From Salipaludibacillus sp. CUR1 (GTDB lineage Bacteria > Bacillota > Bacilli > Bacillales > Salisediminibacteriaceae), in the NCBI RefSeq assembly GCF_021028955.1, contig NZ_JAIWPE010000014.1, positions 1 through 64,000 of the forward strand: 64,000 nt of DNA. Direction: 5' to 3'. Position numbers and translations under genes: made by a program. Below, one piece after another: positions 7,936 to 17,452 of this stretch. Under the pieces are notes generated by a model. It did not search any database and was not told the DNA's origin. It worked only from the letters and a program-made list of their open reading frames with translations. The first letter of the stretch is position 1; the number at the start of each line of letters is the position of its first letter.

Positions 7936-8928
7936 ATGAGTTTCCTTAATACTTTCTTAAAACAGCCAATCGGTTATGGGACTGCGCCTTTAGGTAATTT
8001 GTTCCGGGATGTGCCGGAAGAGCAAGCGCAGGAGACAATTGAATCTGTCTGGAACGAAGGGATACGTTATTTTGATACAGCTCCATTCTATGGGGCAGGT
8101 CTGGCGGAGCAGCGGCTCGGAGAATTCTTAAAAAATAAATCCCGTGATGACTATGTGCTAAGCACAAAGGTCGGCCGGATCATTTCCGATGAAACGGAAG
8201 AGAAGGAAGGGTTGTTTGAAGACGGCCGGCAGAACAAACTTATCGATGACTATACAGCAGATGGGACAAAGCGGTCTATTGAGCAGAGTCTTGAGCGTCT
8301 GCAGACGGACCGGCTCGATTTCGTCTATGTGCATGATATTTCCGCAGATTTTCACGGCGATGATTGGATCTCCCTCTTTGATGAAGCGCGTAAAGGCGCG
8401 TTTCGGGTGCTCAACGAAATGAGGGAAGAAGGTGTCATCCGTGAGTGGGGTCTTGGAGTCAACCTTCCGCTTCCAATCGAACTGGCCCTTGAACTGGAGG
8501 AGACCGTGCCTACGTTATCCTTGCAGGCGACACACTACACCTTGATGAATCATCAGAGCGCCCTTGATAAGCTAATGCCTCTTGCAGAAAAAAGAGGAAG
8601 CGGGATTGTAGTCGGTGCTCCTTACAACTCCGGAGCCCTGCTCGGTGGTGATCACTATGACTACGCACCCGTGAGCAGTGAGATTAAACAGCACGTTCAG
8701 CAGCTGCAAGACGTTGCCACTCAGCACGGAGTGAGTTTAAAAGCTGCTGCTCTTCAGTTTTCGACTGCACACCCGGCAGTCGATGCGGTGATCCCAGGCT
8801 CCACACGTCCTGACCGGATCAAAGAAGACGTGGCTGCATTCAAAGAAACAATTCCCGGAGCCTTCTGGCAGGAACTCAGGGACAAAGAGCTCATCTCTAA
8901 AGAGGCGCCCCTTCCAGACGGCAAGTAG
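7936..8928 (+). CDS. Aldo/keto reductase
   Basis: 330 aa with AAGAGGAGG before ATG 7936. It is a TIM-barrel NAD(P)H-dependent oxidoreductase carrying the family tetrad: Asp47 and Tyr52 (YFDTAPFYG), Lys78 (VLSTKVGR) and His133 (DFVYVHD). The GSTRPDRIKED segment near residue 290 binds the cofactor phosphate. The sequence style resembles the sugar or pyridoxal dehydrogenase branch (D-threo-aldose or L-fucose dehydrogenase-like), but the substrate cannot be read from the sequence. It is a single-gene unit with a terminator on each side. Confidence 0.88.
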   Translation: MSFLNTFLKQPIGYGTAPLGNLFRDVPEEQAQETIESVWNEGIRYFDTAPFYGAGLAEQRLGEFLKNKSRDDYVLSTKVGRIISDETEEKEGLFEDGRQNKLIDDYTADGTKRSIEQSLERLQTDRLDFVYVHDISADFHGDDWISLFDEARKGAFRVLNEMREEGVIREWGLGVNLPLPIELALELEETVPTLSLQATHYTLMNHQSALDKLMPLAEKRGSGIVVGAPYNSGALLGGDHYDYAPVSSEIKQHVQQLQDVATQHGVSLKAAALQFSTAHPAVDAVIPGSTRPDRIKEDVAAFKETIPGAFWQELRDKELISKEAPLPDGK

Positions 8929-9014
8929 CTGAAACTTACACCAGCTATCTTATATTGCTACGCTTTTGAGAGGCTGCAATTGAACAAGTAACAGAAAAAG
9001 GATCATCTGATGTG

Positions 9015-9043
9015 AAGCAAGGGGGGTCTTCCTCTTGCTTTTT
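9015..9043 (+). terminator. Terminator after the aldo/keto reductase
   Basis: AAGCAAG pairs with CTTGCTT, with GG/CC extending the stem, followed by TTTT. Confidence 0.7.
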
Positions 9044-9151
9044 CGACGTGGAGTGCAAATCCCGCCAGATGAACTCTTATTTTTGGATTTCTGTTTCAGC
9101 AGAAGGTATGATAAAGTTAAGTAGAATTTGGACTAATGGGGGGGATGGCCA

Positions 9152-9862
9152 GTGAATGTCATTCCATTTTTTATCGGAATCGTTTTTATTTTTCTGCATT
9201 TAATGGCGAATTACTTGTTGCCTGCGGAACGGATCAAACGGCTGATCTGGTTTTCATTTTCAGGCGGTCTGGCAGTTTCTTATGTCTTTGTTTATCTTTT
9301 GCCGACCCTTCACCAGGAGCAGGCAAATATTGAGGAGAAATACAGAGCGCTTGCCATGGAGTCGGAAATATATTTCGTCGGTTTATTGGGCGTGGTGGTT
9401 TTCCTTGGGATACAGCTAATTGTCAGACGGAAGGATGTCTCTCATACGTCTTCGTTCTGGGTAGCTGTTGCTTTCTATACATTTTATAATGCGTTAATTT
9501 CATTTACGGTGCTTTCTGTTGATGTGGTTGGTGTCCAGGCGCTTTTTTACAGTATTGCTATCGGCCTTCATATTATCGCTGTGGCCCACGACATGTACCG
9601 GGAATTCCCCAATGAATACAGTAAAAAGGGACGGTATATACTGGCCGGCGGGATTGTGATCGGCTGGATTTTTGCCCTGACGGTTGAACTTAATCCTTTA
9701 ATAAAAGCCATAGTATTTGCCTTTATCTCTGGGGCAATGATCTTTAATGTCTTTAAAAACGAGTTGCCCAATGAAAAGGAAATACATTATTTCACGTTTA
9801 CCATTGGCGTATTTTCATATACCGTGCTTACAATGTCATTAAAGTTTTTCTTTGAGTGGTAA
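9152..9862 (+). CDS. Integral membrane protein, about eight segments, possibly ZIP-like
   Basis: 236 aa from GTG 9152 behind a GGGGGGATGG ribosome site. It has about eight hydrophobic segments and almost no soluble domain. GGLAVSYVFVYLLPTL, HIIAVAHDM and FISGAMIFNVFKNELP are spaced like helices of ZIP metal transporters, but the usual His/Asp/Glu metal ligands are mostly missing. I do not assign a function. It stands alone, followed by a convergent SDR gene. Confidence 0.7.
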   Translation: MNVIPFFIGIVFIFLHLMANYLLPAERIKRLIWFSFSGGLAVSYVFVYLLPTLHQEQANIEEKYRALAMESEIYFVGLLGVVVFLGIQLIVRRKDVSHTSSFWVAVAFYTFYNALISFTVLSVDVVGVQALFYSIAIGLHIIAVAHDMYREFPNEYSKKGRYILAGGIVIGWIFALTVELNPLIKAIVFAFISGAMIFNVFKNELPNEKEIHYFTFTIGVFSYTVLTMSLKFFFEW

Positions 9863-9930
9863 GCGGGGTTTTTTATGATTATGAAGAAAGTGCTCATTTA
9901 ATAATAAAGAATTTAACAACAAAATGAACA

Positions 9931-9967
9931 GGGACCTGACACTGCAGTAAACAGCTGCCCAGGTCCC
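9931..9967. terminator. Hairpin between convergent genes
   Basis: GGGACCTG pairs with CAGGTCCC, an exact 8-bp stem with a 21-base loop, between the membrane protein and the SDR gene. T runs are short on both sides. Confidence 0.5.
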
Positions 9968-9976
9968 GTAGTTTTA

Positions 9977-10843
9977 TTAGGATTTAGCTTTCAAAAAGAA
10001 CTGTGTATCAGGGTTTTGGCCTTCAATCATTTCTTTCACACGCTTTCCAATCACCAGGTTATATTGAGGGTGGGTAAGTATATAAAAGCGCTCTTCCTCA
10101 ATAGCTATAAAGACGCTCTGACTAATAGAATCGATTGGAATACCAGTTGTAATGACGTGTTTTGCCCGTTCAAGACCCGCTCTGTATGTTGGACTTTGAT
10201 AGTACGGTTCATCAGATGTAATTGCATATCGTTCGGGACGCTGCCGGTCGCAGTTATGCAGGTCGGTCTGCACAAATCCCGGGCAGAATACCGACATACC
10301 GATTTTTGAATTGGCCGCTTCGAGCTGCATGGCGACTGATTCAGTTAAAGCAACCGAAGCGTGTTTACTCGCATGATAAGCTACCATATTCGGTGTAGTT
10401 AACAAACCTGCTACAGAAGCTGTATTCACGATATGACAGGGCGTCCCCTGTTTCAGCATCACAGGAATAAAGGCTTTTAAACCGAATGCTATCCCGTTCA
10501 CATTGACACCCATGATCCATTCCCAGTCTTTCACAGGGATTTCCCAGATAGGACCTGGAACTACAACACCGGCGTTGTTAAAGAGCAAATCCACTGATCC
10601 AAATATTTCCACTGTCTTTTCTGCTAAATGAGCGACCTCCTCATAGAGGGAAACGTCCGTAGGGACAGCGATTACTTCTACGCCCATCTCCTTTATCACC
10701 TGTTCCGTCCTTTTTAAATCTTCCTCATTGATATCAGCAAGAACCAGTTTCATTTCCCGTTTAGCACACTCTATAGCAAATTCCACACCGAAGCCGTTTC
10801 CTGCTCCGGTGATTACCGCTGTCTTCCCTTTAAATTCTTTCAT
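9977..10843 (-). CDS. Short-chain dehydrogenase/reductase (SDR)
   Basis: 288 aa. Rossmann motif TGAGNGFG at 13-19, NNAG near 89, and catalytic Ser143, Tyr156 and Lys160 (YHASK). AGAGGAGG precedes ATG 10843. It is the second gene of an operon, 14 bp behind the old-yellow-enzyme-like reductase, so the two probably act on the same pathway, interconverting an alcohol/ketone and an enone or unsaturated ester. The C-terminal extension of about 30 residues is slightly longer than in classical SDRs. Substrate unknown. Confidence 0.85.
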   Translation of the reverse strand: MKEFKGKTAVITGAGNGFGVEFAIECAKREMKLVLADINEEDLKRTEQVIKEMGVEVIAVPTDVSLYEEVAHLAEKTVEIFGSVDLLFNNAGVVVPGPIWEIPVKDWEWIMGVNVNGIAFGLKAFIPVMLKQGTPCHIVNTASVAGLLTTPNMVAYHASKHASVALTESVAMQLEAANSKIGMSVFCPGFVQTDLHNCDRQRPERYAITSDEPYYQSPTYRAGLERAKHVITTGIPIDSISQSVFIAIEEERFYILTHPQYNLVIGKRVKEMIEGQNPDTQFFLKAKS

Positions 10844-10857
10844 AATTTAACCTCCTC

Positions 10858-12801
10858 TTAGGATAAAACGAATGCTTTTTCATAGCCCTGTCTGACTGCG
10901 TCTGAAATTCTTCCTGCTACCACAGCATCACCGATTATTCTGACTCTGGAATATCTTTCTTCCAGCTCTGCAAGCAGTCCTGTCCTCGGTTTTACTCCTA
11001 AGGATAGAACGACATAATCGGCATCAATGGACTGGGGTTTACCGGTAACAGTGTGAGTAACAGTTATAGAATGGTCATTAATTGCAGCAAGGCGCTGTTG
11101 AGTTATGACGTTGACCTTGTATTTTTGCAACTTCTGCTTAATATCGAATAAAATGGGAGCATAAATTCCGTTTCCAATGGTCTCTTTCATTTCAACTAAT
11201 GTCACCTTATTTCCTTTTTCACCAAGAAATTCTGCTGTTTCACATCCGGTCATCCCTGATCCTGCAACGATTATGTTTTTACCGGTCATCTCAGGGACTT
11301 TTCCATCCAGAACAGCGTGCGCAGTTACGACATTCGGTCCCTCTGAACCCGGGACAGGTGGGACGACAGACTCTGCACCAGCTGCCCAAAACACTGCGTA
11401 TGGTTCAAGTGCTTCCACCTCTTCAATAGCAGGGGCACTTCCCCGTCGAATGTCAACGTCCAACCGCTTCAGTTCTCTTTCCAGGAAATTTACAAACCAT
11501 GTCATTTTATCCTTGCCATTAGGCTTACCGGCGAGACGGAGTGCGCCTCCGAGGTGTTCTTCTTTCTCAAAAAGAATTGGTTCAAATCCTTTCAGTTTTA
11601 AGGTGCGGGCTGCTTCCATACCGCCAGGTCCCCCGCCAATAACAACAACTTTTCGTCCCTCGCCATTCTGAATCAGGCCCGAGAACTCAATTTCCCTGCT
11701 CATTCTAGGATTTACAGCACATTTAACTGTGCCGCCTTGGCTGAGTTCTTCCATGCAATGCAGACAGGATATACAAGGGCGGATCTGCTCTTCTGCATCA
11801 TTAGCAGCTTTATTGCACCATTCAGGATCTGCTAAATGACCTCGGGCGATTCCTGCGAAATCTGCATTCCCTTCCGAAAGGAACTGATCTGCATACGCAG
11901 GTTCCCGAAGGACACTTACAGCAATAACAGGAATATTTACTTCATTTTTAATCCCTTTTGCTAAATGCTTTTTCCAGCCTTGCGGATAAGAGACTGGTTC
12001 TACTATCGTCACGCCGGATTCATACGTGCCGCAGCTGACATTCAGAACATCCACACCGATGCTCTCGAGATACTTCGCCACTTTAATAGTGTCCTGAAGT
12101 TTCATGCCTCCTTCCACAAACTCATCAGCACTTAGTCGCACACTTACAGGAAAATCTTTCCCGCAAATATGTTTAATGCCGACAATAATTTCTGTAATAA
12201 ACCGCATACGATTCACAAAATGCCCGCCATACTTATCTGTTCTTTTATTGGTATAAGAGCTTAGAAACTGGTTAATCAAATAACCGTGTGCTCCGTGAAG
12301 TTCAACGCCGTCAACACCTGCAATTTGTGCCATTTTGGCACCAGTAATAAATTTTTTCACGAGACCTTCGATTTCTTCTGTCGTTAATTCGCGGGGCATT
12401 TCCTTTGTACGGGAGCACATAATAGCACTTGGCGCTACAATCTGTTTGCCTCCAATCAGCCGGCTGTATGTCTCACGACCCGGGTGGTGAAGCTGGACAA
12501 AGATTTTCGCATCGTATTTCTGTACCGTCCGGGCAAGGCGTTCCAATTGGGGGATATGGCTTGGCTTTGTCAATGTGAGTTGATTAGCGGTCCCTGCACC
12601 GTAGTCATCATCAATCTTTGTAATTTCAGTAATAATTAATCCGCATCCCCCTTTCGCTCTTTCCTCGTAGAAACGGATGATATCCGCTGATGCTTCACCT
12701 GAAGAGCTGGCCAATGACGTTCCCATCGCCGGCATGACGACCCGGTTCTTAAGTTGTAATGAACCAATTTTCCCTTTTGAAAATAAATGCTTGTATGTCA
12801 T
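10858..12801 (-). CDS. NADH:flavin oxidoreductase, 2,4-dienoyl-CoA reductase (FadH)-like
   Basis: 647 aa from ATG 12801; a TTG at 12810 abuts the AAGGAGG site and is too close. Three parts: an FMN-binding old-yellow-enzyme barrel (about 1-330) with HGAHGYLINQFLS holding the substrate-binding histidines; a 4Fe-4S segment with Cys 343, 346, 349 and 361; and an FAD/NAD(P)-binding half from about 385 with GGGPGG. FadH and trimethylamine dehydrogenase share this layout. The cysteine spacing read here is C-x2-C-x2-C-x11-C; FadH enzymes commonly show x3 in the middle. It heads an operon with an SDR and is divergent from a PucR-type regulator. Confidence 0.87.
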   Translation of the reverse strand: MTYKHLFSKGKIGSLQLKNRVVMPAMGTSLASSSGEASADIIRFYEERAKGGCGLIITEITKIDDDYGAGTANQLTLTKPSHIPQLERLARTVQKYDAKIFVQLHHPGRETYSRLIGGKQIVAPSAIMCSRTKEMPRELTTEEIEGLVKKFITGAKMAQIAGVDGVELHGAHGYLINQFLSSYTNKRTDKYGGHFVNRMRFITEIIVGIKHICGKDFPVSVRLSADEFVEGGMKLQDTIKVAKYLESIGVDVLNVSCGTYESGVTIVEPVSYPQGWKKHLAKGIKNEVNIPVIAVSVLREPAYADQFLSEGNADFAGIARGHLADPEWCNKAANDAEEQIRPCISCLHCMEELSQGGTVKCAVNPRMSREIEFSGLIQNGEGRKVVVIGGGPGGMEAARTLKLKGFEPILFEKEEHLGGALRLAGKPNGKDKMTWFVNFLERELKRLDVDIRRGSAPAIEEVEALEPYAVFWAAGAESVVPPVPGSEGPNVVTAHAVLDGKVPEMTGKNIIVAGSGMTGCETAEFLGEKGNKVTLVEMKETIGNGIYAPILFDIKQKLQKYKVNVITQQRLAAINDHSITVTHTVTGKPQSIDADYVVLSLGVKPRTGLLAELEERYSRVRIIGDAVVAGRISDAVRQGYEKAFVLS

Positions 12802-13098
12802 TCCATTCAACCTCCTTGAAACTCATTTGTGAATAATTGAGCATGTACTCTGATTTAAAAATATCACAGCCTTAAGAGCACAGCTATGTTCGCATAAGAC
12901 AAGAATATCCCAGTTGGTTGTGCATGATGAACTACTGCACACAGTCACTTTGTGACGATTGTATGGAAAGCACACAATTGAACAGTATGATTAAACAAAT
13001 TGAATTATAATGAATTATAGTGAATTTTTTACAAAAATGAATTATTTCAGACGATAAATCCCTTTTTGTTCAATTGTCGGGAATGGAGGGGTAAGAGA
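12802..13098. promoter_or_regulatory. Divergent promoter region with repeats
   Basis: This 297-bp region separates the reductase operon from the PucR-type gene. It holds an inverted pair ACAATTGAACA (12974-12984) and TGTTCAATTGT (13067-13077), about 80 bp apart. It also has three tandem 10-bp units starting TGAATT (13001-13030), with a fourth near 13039. Such helically phased repeats suit an operator for the adjacent regulator; this is inference. Confidence 0.45.
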
Positions 13099-14721
13099 AT
13101 GAATGTAAAGGAAGTAGTACAGGAACTGGAACAAAGGTTTAGGGGAATTAAGCTGACTGGCAAGATACAAGGCCGGGTAATAGAAGACGTCTACTTTATG
13201 ACACCAGGAGAAAAAACGTTTAGAAATATCCTTTATATACTGCAGAGCTCATCTATTCCTGCAGACATAATAGAGCCTGAGCTGATGTTGCTGGTTGTAG
13301 AAGATGAACCTTTAAAACCAGACTTCAAAGAAGCACTGTTGAAAAAACACTGTACCATCATATATATGCCCCCATTAGAGAGTATTTTTGTTATTTTTAA
13401 TCAGGTTAAGGCATTGTTTGCGAGAAGACAGCTGAAAGTGCGTGTATTTAATGAACAGCTCAAGGCTCTACTGGCAGCCGACACCCTGGACCGGCTCCTT
13501 GAAGTCAGTGGTAGGCTGCTCCAGAATCCGTTAATAATGATTAATGATGACTTTAAAGTAGTAGCATACTCCACGGAAACGCCTCTTACGGACGAAATTT
13601 GGCAAAGAAATTTACAAAACGGATTCTGTTCCTATGAATTTATTACTGAAGTTAACCGGTTAATAGATGAAATAAAGCCTATCGATCTCCATGAACCTTT
13701 TTCTTTGACTTGCACCGCCAGCCCGGTAATGAAGTGGGTGACCCGGATCCAAAGTGAAAACAGGCATGGCGGGTATCTTGTTGTTCCAGTTTGTAGCGGG
13801 GACATGGATTCCCAAAAGCTCGAACTGCTCTCACAAGCCTCAAAGCTTGCCGGTTATCATCTCAAACAGAAAAAAGTAGCTTCTTTTCTTTCTTATTGCA
13901 GGATGGAAGAAAAGTTACTGGTTGATTTAGTGAAAAAGACTATTCATTCACGTGAAGAATTGGAACAGCGGCAAAAAGCGGCCAAATTCCCTCATACTCA
14001 TTCAATGCGGCTTTTACTTATTTCACCTGAAGAAGTAAGACAATCACCTCTTCCAGAGAGAAAAATAAAGAAAACAACTTTGGAGCAGGACATTGTCTCA
14101 CTCTTTCCTGACAGTTATCTGGGGGTGCATGATAATATTCTTATTAGTTTGATGATTGAGTACCAGGGGCATACATCGCGTTCTGAGGGCGCAAGGGGCT
14201 CTTCTGTTCAAGAAGAGCAGAAACGTTTTGAGCTGGATAAACTTTTGAAAGGTCATCGTTGTCAAGGGATTATAAGTGACTTTTTCTCTGATTTATTCAC
14301 TCTGCCTGTTGTGTTTGAACGGCTGCTAAAAACGATGGCAATTGGAAAGAGAATAAGACCCCGGGTTAGTTTGATGAACTTGGATGAATTAAGATTCTAT
14401 GAACTCATTGATAACTTTCCTGATAAAGAGAGACTGGAAAGTTATTGTCACCCTGCCGTTTTAAAACTCTTAACTCATGATCAGACCTATGGAACGGATT
14501 ATTATGACACACTTCAGTTATATCTGCTTCACAACCAGAACCTTAATTTGACAGCGCAGAAGCTGTTTATCCACCGCAACACTATGAAAAACCGGATGAA
14601 AAAAATTAATGAAATTATCAATCTGGATTTAACTGAAGGAGAATTAATCTTTCAGCTGGGTTATACCTATAAAATCCACAAGTATATGGATCAGACAATA
14701 GAAAGCAAGCAGAGCCGGTAG
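13099..14721 (+). CDS. PucR-family transcriptional regulator
   Basis: 540 aa from ATG 13099 behind GGAGGGG; an upstream TTG at 13066 has no ribosome site. The C-terminal PucR-type helix-turn-helix is at about 475-525 (NLNLTAQKLFIHRNTMKNRMKK), preceded by a GGDEF-like CdaR domain region. The N-terminal 300 residues are a sensory region of unclear family. It is divergent from the reductase/SDR operon, which it probably controls in response to a metabolite of that pathway. PucR relatives usually activate catabolic genes. Confidence 0.85.
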   Translation: MNVKEVVQELEQRFRGIKLTGKIQGRVIEDVYFMTPGEKTFRNILYILQSSSIPADIIEPELMLLVVEDEPLKPDFKEALLKKHCTIIYMPPLESIFVIFNQVKALFARRQLKVRVFNEQLKALLAADTLDRLLEVSGRLLQNPLIMINDDFKVVAYSTETPLTDEIWQRNLQNGFCSYEFITEVNRLIDEIKPIDLHEPFSLTCTASPVMKWVTRIQSENRHGGYLVVPVCSGDMDSQKLELLSQASKLAGYHLKQKKVASFLSYCRMEEKLLVDLVKKTIHSREELEQRQKAAKFPHTHSMRLLLISPEEVRQSPLPERKIKKTTLEQDIVSLFPDSYLGVHDNILISLMIEYQGHTSRSEGARGSSVQEEQKRFELDKLLKGHRCQGIISDFFSDLFTLPVVFERLLKTMAIGKRIRPRVSLMNLDELRFYELIDNFPDKERLESYCHPAVLKLLTHDQTYGTDYYDTLQLYLLHNQNLNLTAQKLFIHRNTMKNRMKKINEIINLDLTEGELIFQLGYTYKIHKYMDQTIESKQSR

Positions 14722-14923
14722 TTAAAACGGTTTAATTTTGGGGAGGAAAGCGTAGCTGCCTACTATGGATCCCGCAGAATTTCAGCCGGTCTGCATTATT
14801 TTGCCTTTCTCTTAATCTTAAACCATAGAGTTTCTGTTTAAAGTCTTTATTAATGGGCTTTAAAGTTTTAGGTGTTGAAAGAGCTGGCGCTGCCTGAACT
14901 TCAATATTTAAAAAAGTTATATG
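14722..14923. other. Short convergent intergenic region
   Basis: About 200 bp between the convergent PucR-type and FNT genes. No clear terminator hairpin or gene was seen. Confidence 0.3.
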
Positions 14924-15706
14924 TTATTCCTTATCCAAAAAAGGGCGGTTAATATAGTGATAGACGACGGCCATAAAGATTGCTCCGCCGATAATATTTC
15001 CGAGTGTGACAGGAATCAGGTTGCGGATCATGCCTTCGATAGAGACGGCATCCGGATTATCCAGAACGAGTGCGATCGCAAACGTGCACATATTAGCAAT
15101 ACTGTGCTCATAACCGGAGATGAAGAAACAGAAGACAAAGAATATCATAGCTGCCATTTTTGCAATATCCTCTTTCATGGAAAGAGGAACGAAAAAGGCA
15201 AGGCAGATGAGCCAGTTACAGAGAATGGCCCGAAAAAACAGTTCCATTACCGGATCTGTCATTTTCTGCTCAGACACGGTAAGCAGAAAGGAATTGACTT
15301 CCGGGCTATTAAAAAGTCCGGTTGTATAAATTAAAAAAGCAAACGTTCCCGCGCCTAGAATATTGCCGATATAGGTGTAGGTCCACAGTTTGCCGACGAC
15401 GCTCCATTTCATCTTTTTCCGGATGGCTGCGTACGTGTGATAAAAGGTATCGCCAGTAAACAAATCCGCTCCGCCGTAGGCGATTAAAATGATGGCGACA
15501 CTAAAGGATATGCCAGCCATTGGATAAGTCCAGGGGGATTGTTCCATATAGAAGTAGCTCCCTGTCCTAAAGGCGACGATGACGCCAAAACCGATAAACA
15601 TACTGGCAAGCATCGCCCGGATCAGATAACGGACTTTTCCTGTATTGAAGATTTTTTCTTTTTTGAGCGCCAGTTTTTCAACCTGCTCAAGAGATTTCAT
15701 TTCCAT
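14924..15706 (-). CDS. Formate/nitrite transporter family channel
   Basis: 260 aa from ATG 15706, which has a good AAAGGAAG site; the open frame continues 30 codons upstream without one. It has six membrane segments after a basic N-terminal tail. FNT-type features are visible: GGADLFTGDTFYH in the second conserved loop, NILGAGTFAFLI, the NWLICLAFF helix, and ISGYEHSIANM with the central pore His. The family forms pentameric channels for formate, nitrite or related monocarboxylates. Without a neighbouring formate lyase or nitrite reductase the substrate stays open. Confidence 0.88.
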   Translation of the reverse strand: MEMKSLEQVEKLALKKEKIFNTGKVRYLIRAMLASMFIGFGVIVAFRTGSYFYMEQSPWTYPMAGISFSVAIILIAYGGADLFTGDTFYHTYAAIRKKMKWSVVGKLWTYTYIGNILGAGTFAFLIYTTGLFNSPEVNSFLLTVSEQKMTDPVMELFFRAILCNWLICLAFFVPLSMKEDIAKMAAMIFFVFCFFISGYEHSIANMCTFAIALVLDNPDAVSIEGMIRNLIPVTLGNIIGGAIFMAVVYHYINRPFLDKE

Positions 15707-16151
15707 ACGTTTACTTCCTTTCAGATGGCTGCTCATTTCACTATACGCCTCTCTTTCCCAAAAGAAAACAGCGTTTTTCGATGAAAACGGATCCAATTTG
15801 CAGGTTTATTTTTGGAGGCGCTTCCATCATAGAAAACACCACTAGCCCCTTTTTTTCAGCCCGAAATGGACAGGTTTGAAATGACAAATATTAGCTCTAA
15901 AGAGACGTTTACCACAGAAGTTGTGAGGGAAAGAAAGTCGGGGGAAGTAGTGCGGACAGCTGCAGATGCGACCTGAATAATTGCCTTCAAAATATATTCC
16001 AGTAAACATACTCTAAATAAAAATTTCTACATACATTAGCTAAAAATAGGCTAATAAGCCGGTGCACAGTCAGACAAGGATAAATTAGTATTTAACCCAG
16101 GGGCGAAAATGCTTTACAATAAGAATTGCGAATAGATTATGGAGGGTGAAT
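15707..16151. other. Divergent intergenic region FNT / ddl
   Basis: About 445 bp containing the two promoters. A possible minus-10 element TACAAT lies near 16114, upstream of ddl. No RNA element or conserved small frame was recognised. Confidence 0.35.
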
Positions 16152-17252
16152 ATGAAGACGAAACTTGGACTTATATATGGCGGGAAATCTGCCGAACACA
16201 AAGTATCATTACAAACTGCAAAAGCTGTGATTAACGCGCTTGATTTATCAAAATACGAGGTTCATCCGATCTATATAACAGAAAACGGTGAGTGGACCAG
16301 GGGGGCACAGCTCCAGGGGCCGGTTGATCATGTAGAGGAACTTCTATTGAAAGAAGACGGGGAAGCGGTTTCTCCGGTTGCTTTAAATCCTGGAATTTTC
16401 GCGGTTTCAGACCAGGCTGAGAAAAGTGTTCATTCTGCAGGAAAGCTTGATGTCGTGTTCCCGCTGCTTCACGGACCGAACGGAGAAGACGGGACCGTAC
16501 AAGGGCTCCTGGAACTCCTGAACCTGCCGTATGTCGGAAACGGCGTACTGGCATCAGCTGCCGGAATGGATAAAATTATGATGAAAAACATCTATGAGCA
16601 GGCAGGTATTAAGCAGCCGGAATATGTATGGTACCTTCGCCGGGACTGGGAGAAAGACCAGGAAACTGCCTACACTAAGGTAGAAGAGAAGCTTGGCTAC
16701 CCTTGTTTTGTTAAGCCTGCAAACTTAGGATCCAGTGTAGGAATCAGTAAATGTAAGGACCGTGAAGGCTTAAAGGAAGCTTTTGAACTCGCTTTTGAAT
16801 ATGACCGTAAGATTATTATTGAAGAAGGAATCGACGGCCGGGAAATAGAAATCGCTGTATTGGGAAATGACGAGCCGGAATGCTCAGTGGTCGGAGAAAT
16901 CGTTCCTGAAACGGATTTTTATGATTACAAAGCGAAATATGAGGACGGCAGCACAGGTCTCATTATTCCTGCCGATATTACCTCAGACGATTACGAAAAC
17001 ATAAAGCGTGTGGCGATCCAGTCATTTAAAGCCCTTGATTGCTCCGGGCTGGTCCGGGCCGACTTCTTTTTAACAGAAGAAGGCGATGTCCTAATGAACG
17101 AGATCAATACGATGCCAGGCTTTACGCCATTCAGTATGTTCCCAATGCTGTGGCAGGAATCAGGTTTATCGTATTCACAGTTGATTGAAAAACTGGTTGA
17201 GCTCGGAGTAGAGCGCCACAATGAAAAACAGAAGATTAAACATACTTTTTAA
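16152..17252 (+). CDS. ddl: D-alanine--D-alanine ligase
   Basis: 366 aa from ATG 16152; a GTG six bases earlier overlaps the GGAGGG site. It joins two D-Ala for peptidoglycan precursors, consuming ATP. ATP-grasp features: N-terminal [34 protein letters not shown], the ATP loop [28 protein letters not shown], and the Mg site [22 protein letters not shown]. The final NEINTMPGF is the dipeptide-ligase signature. It is followed by murF, whose enzyme uses the D-Ala-D-Ala product. Confidence 0.96.
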   Translation: MKTKLGLIYGGKSAEHKVSLQTAKAVINALDLSKYEVHPIYITENGEWTRGAQLQGPVDHVEELLLKEDGEAVSPVALNPGIFAVSDQAEKSVHSAGKLDVVFPLLHGPNGEDGTVQGLLELLNLPYVGNGVLASAAGMDKIMMKNIYEQAGIKQPEYVWYLRRDWEKDQETAYTKVEEKLGYPCFVKPANLGSSVGISKCKDREGLKEAFELAFEYDRKIIIEEGIDGREIEIAVLGNDEPECSVVGEIVPETDFYDYKAKYEDGSTGLIIPADITSDDYENIKRVAIQSFKALDCSGLVRADFFLTEEGDVLMNEINTMPGFTPFSMFPMLWQESGLSYSQLIEKLVELGVERHNEKQKIKHTF

Positions 17253-17270
17253 TCCCGGAAAACACGAATG

Positions 17271-17302
17271 AGGTTGACTCCGTTGTGAGTCAGCCTTCTT
17301 TT
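17271..17302 (+). terminator. ddl terminator
   Basis: AGGTTGACTC pairs with GAGTCAGCCT, followed by TCTTTT. It suggests ddl and murF are at least partly separate transcripts. Confidence 0.7.
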
Positions 17303-17319
17303 GTATAAAATAAATGAGG

Positions 17320-17365
17320 ACGGTGTCCCTTCCGGGGTGTAAGCCCGAATAGTAAGGGACGCCGT
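17320..17365. repeat. Long hairpin between ddl and murF
   Basis: ACGGTGTCCCTT pairs with AAGGGACGCCGT (one mismatch) around a 22-base loop. It has no T run, so it may be an RNA structure in the murF leader or a small palindromic repeat. Confidence 0.4.
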
Positions 17366-17452
17366 GTGATGCTTCTTTGAAAAATTATGAATTTATTTTT
17401 AAGGAATTTTATTGAAATAATTCCTATGGGTTGATATTAAGGAGAGATGAGG

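Noticed and set aside
11177-11671. 164-aa frame antisense to the FadH-like gene
   Set aside because: Fully inside a well-supported gene on the other strand, with Ser/Pro-rich shadow composition and no start signal.
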